From: Chloroflexota bacterium
GTDB lineage: Bacteria; Chloroflexota; Anaerolineae; Anaerolineales; DRMV01
NCBI GenBank assembly: GCA_013153135.1
Contig: JAADFA010000077.1
Location: forward strand, 1-5,960
Reading direction: 5' to 3'
DNA: 5,960 bases
Of the stretch, positions 5,874-5,960 are shown piece after piece. The translations under genes and the position numbers were made by a program. How positions within the stretch are numbered: position 1 is the first letter of the stretch; each line of letters starts with the position of its first letter. Under the pieces are notes generated by a model. It ran no database searches. It was given only the letters and a program-made list of their open reading frames with translations, and was not told the origin of the DNA.

Positions 5874-5960
5874 AGCAGGGAGCGGATAGCAAGGAGCAAG
5901 AAGGAGGTTAGTAGTTGGAAGTCGGCAGTCGGCTGGGAAGCGGGGAGCGGATAGCAAGGA
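5874..5960 (+). repeat. Purine-rich degenerate heptamer repeat region with an 18-bp direct repeat
   Basis: AGC recurs every seven bases at 5874, 5881, 5888 and 5895, and again at 5939, 5946 and 5953, with an AGTCGGC pair between (5920-5933). GGGAGCGGATAGCAAGGA occurs at 5878-5895 and again, identical over 18 bases, at 5943-5960, offset 65 bases; the second copy reaches the last base of the window. The strand is strongly purine-rich. Open frames on the opposite strand here translate to repetitive peptides of the CRLPT type and are spurious. The array probably continues beyond the window. Confidence 0.75.

Noticed and set aside
5472..5957. 161-codon minus-strand open frame over the deoC end and the repeat patch
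   Set aside because: Its start is translated heptamer repeat (CRLPT-type peptide) and the rest is antisense to deoC, so it is spurious.
5822..5960. CRISPR array
   Set aside because: The repeated units are seven bases, tandem and degenerate. The 18-bp repeat occurs only twice here and no repeat-spacer regularity is present.

Overview
The window holds four protein-coding genes in two divergent units. The lineage is most likely Chloroflexota (Anaerolineae-like), with moderate confidence. The reasons are a fairly GC-rich, CpG-rich composition, a DUF2207 membrane protein with a Gly/Trp tail, a YoaR/VanW-type peptidoglycan-binding domain joined to a beta-lactamase-like serine hydrolase, and an intergenic patch of seven-base repeats. 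No rRNA, tRNA, CRISPR array, insertion sequence or prophage gene is visible. Cyanobacteria also carry heptanucleotide repeats, so the assignment is not certain.

Layout: positions 1-1853 (minus strand) encode a DUF2207-family membrane protein that runs off the left edge, with only its extreme C-terminus missing. Positions 1854-2100 form a divergent promoter region with a perfect 8-bp inverted repeat (1904-1928) and weak promoter-like boxes on both strands. To the right is a tightly packed plus-strand operon: a membrane-anchored serine hydrolase (2101-3663, possibly starting at 2029), an APC-superfamily amino-acid permease (3678-4991) and deoxyribose-phosphate aldolase deoC (5005-5799). Gaps of 14 and 13 bases, each with its own Shine-Dalgarno sequence, imply co-transcription. 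Positions 5800-5960 have no gene. They carry heptamer repeats, a perfect 8-bp-stem palindrome and an 18-bp direct repeat that reaches the window edge.

Functionally, the DUF2207 protein and the hydrolase both look surface-exposed and envelope-related. The permease is a 12-helix transporter, and DeoC splits deoxyribose 5-phosphate into acetaldehyde and glyceraldehyde 3-phosphate in nucleoside salvage. No single known pathway links the three operon genes. The most unusual protein feature is a roughly 42-residue N-terminal extension on DeoC: a short amphipathic helix followed by a Pro-rich linker. It resembles the layout of bacterial-microcompartment encapsulation peptides, but this is inferred from layout alone. 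Most of the window is ordinary, and I see no clear sign of a new defence or mobile system.
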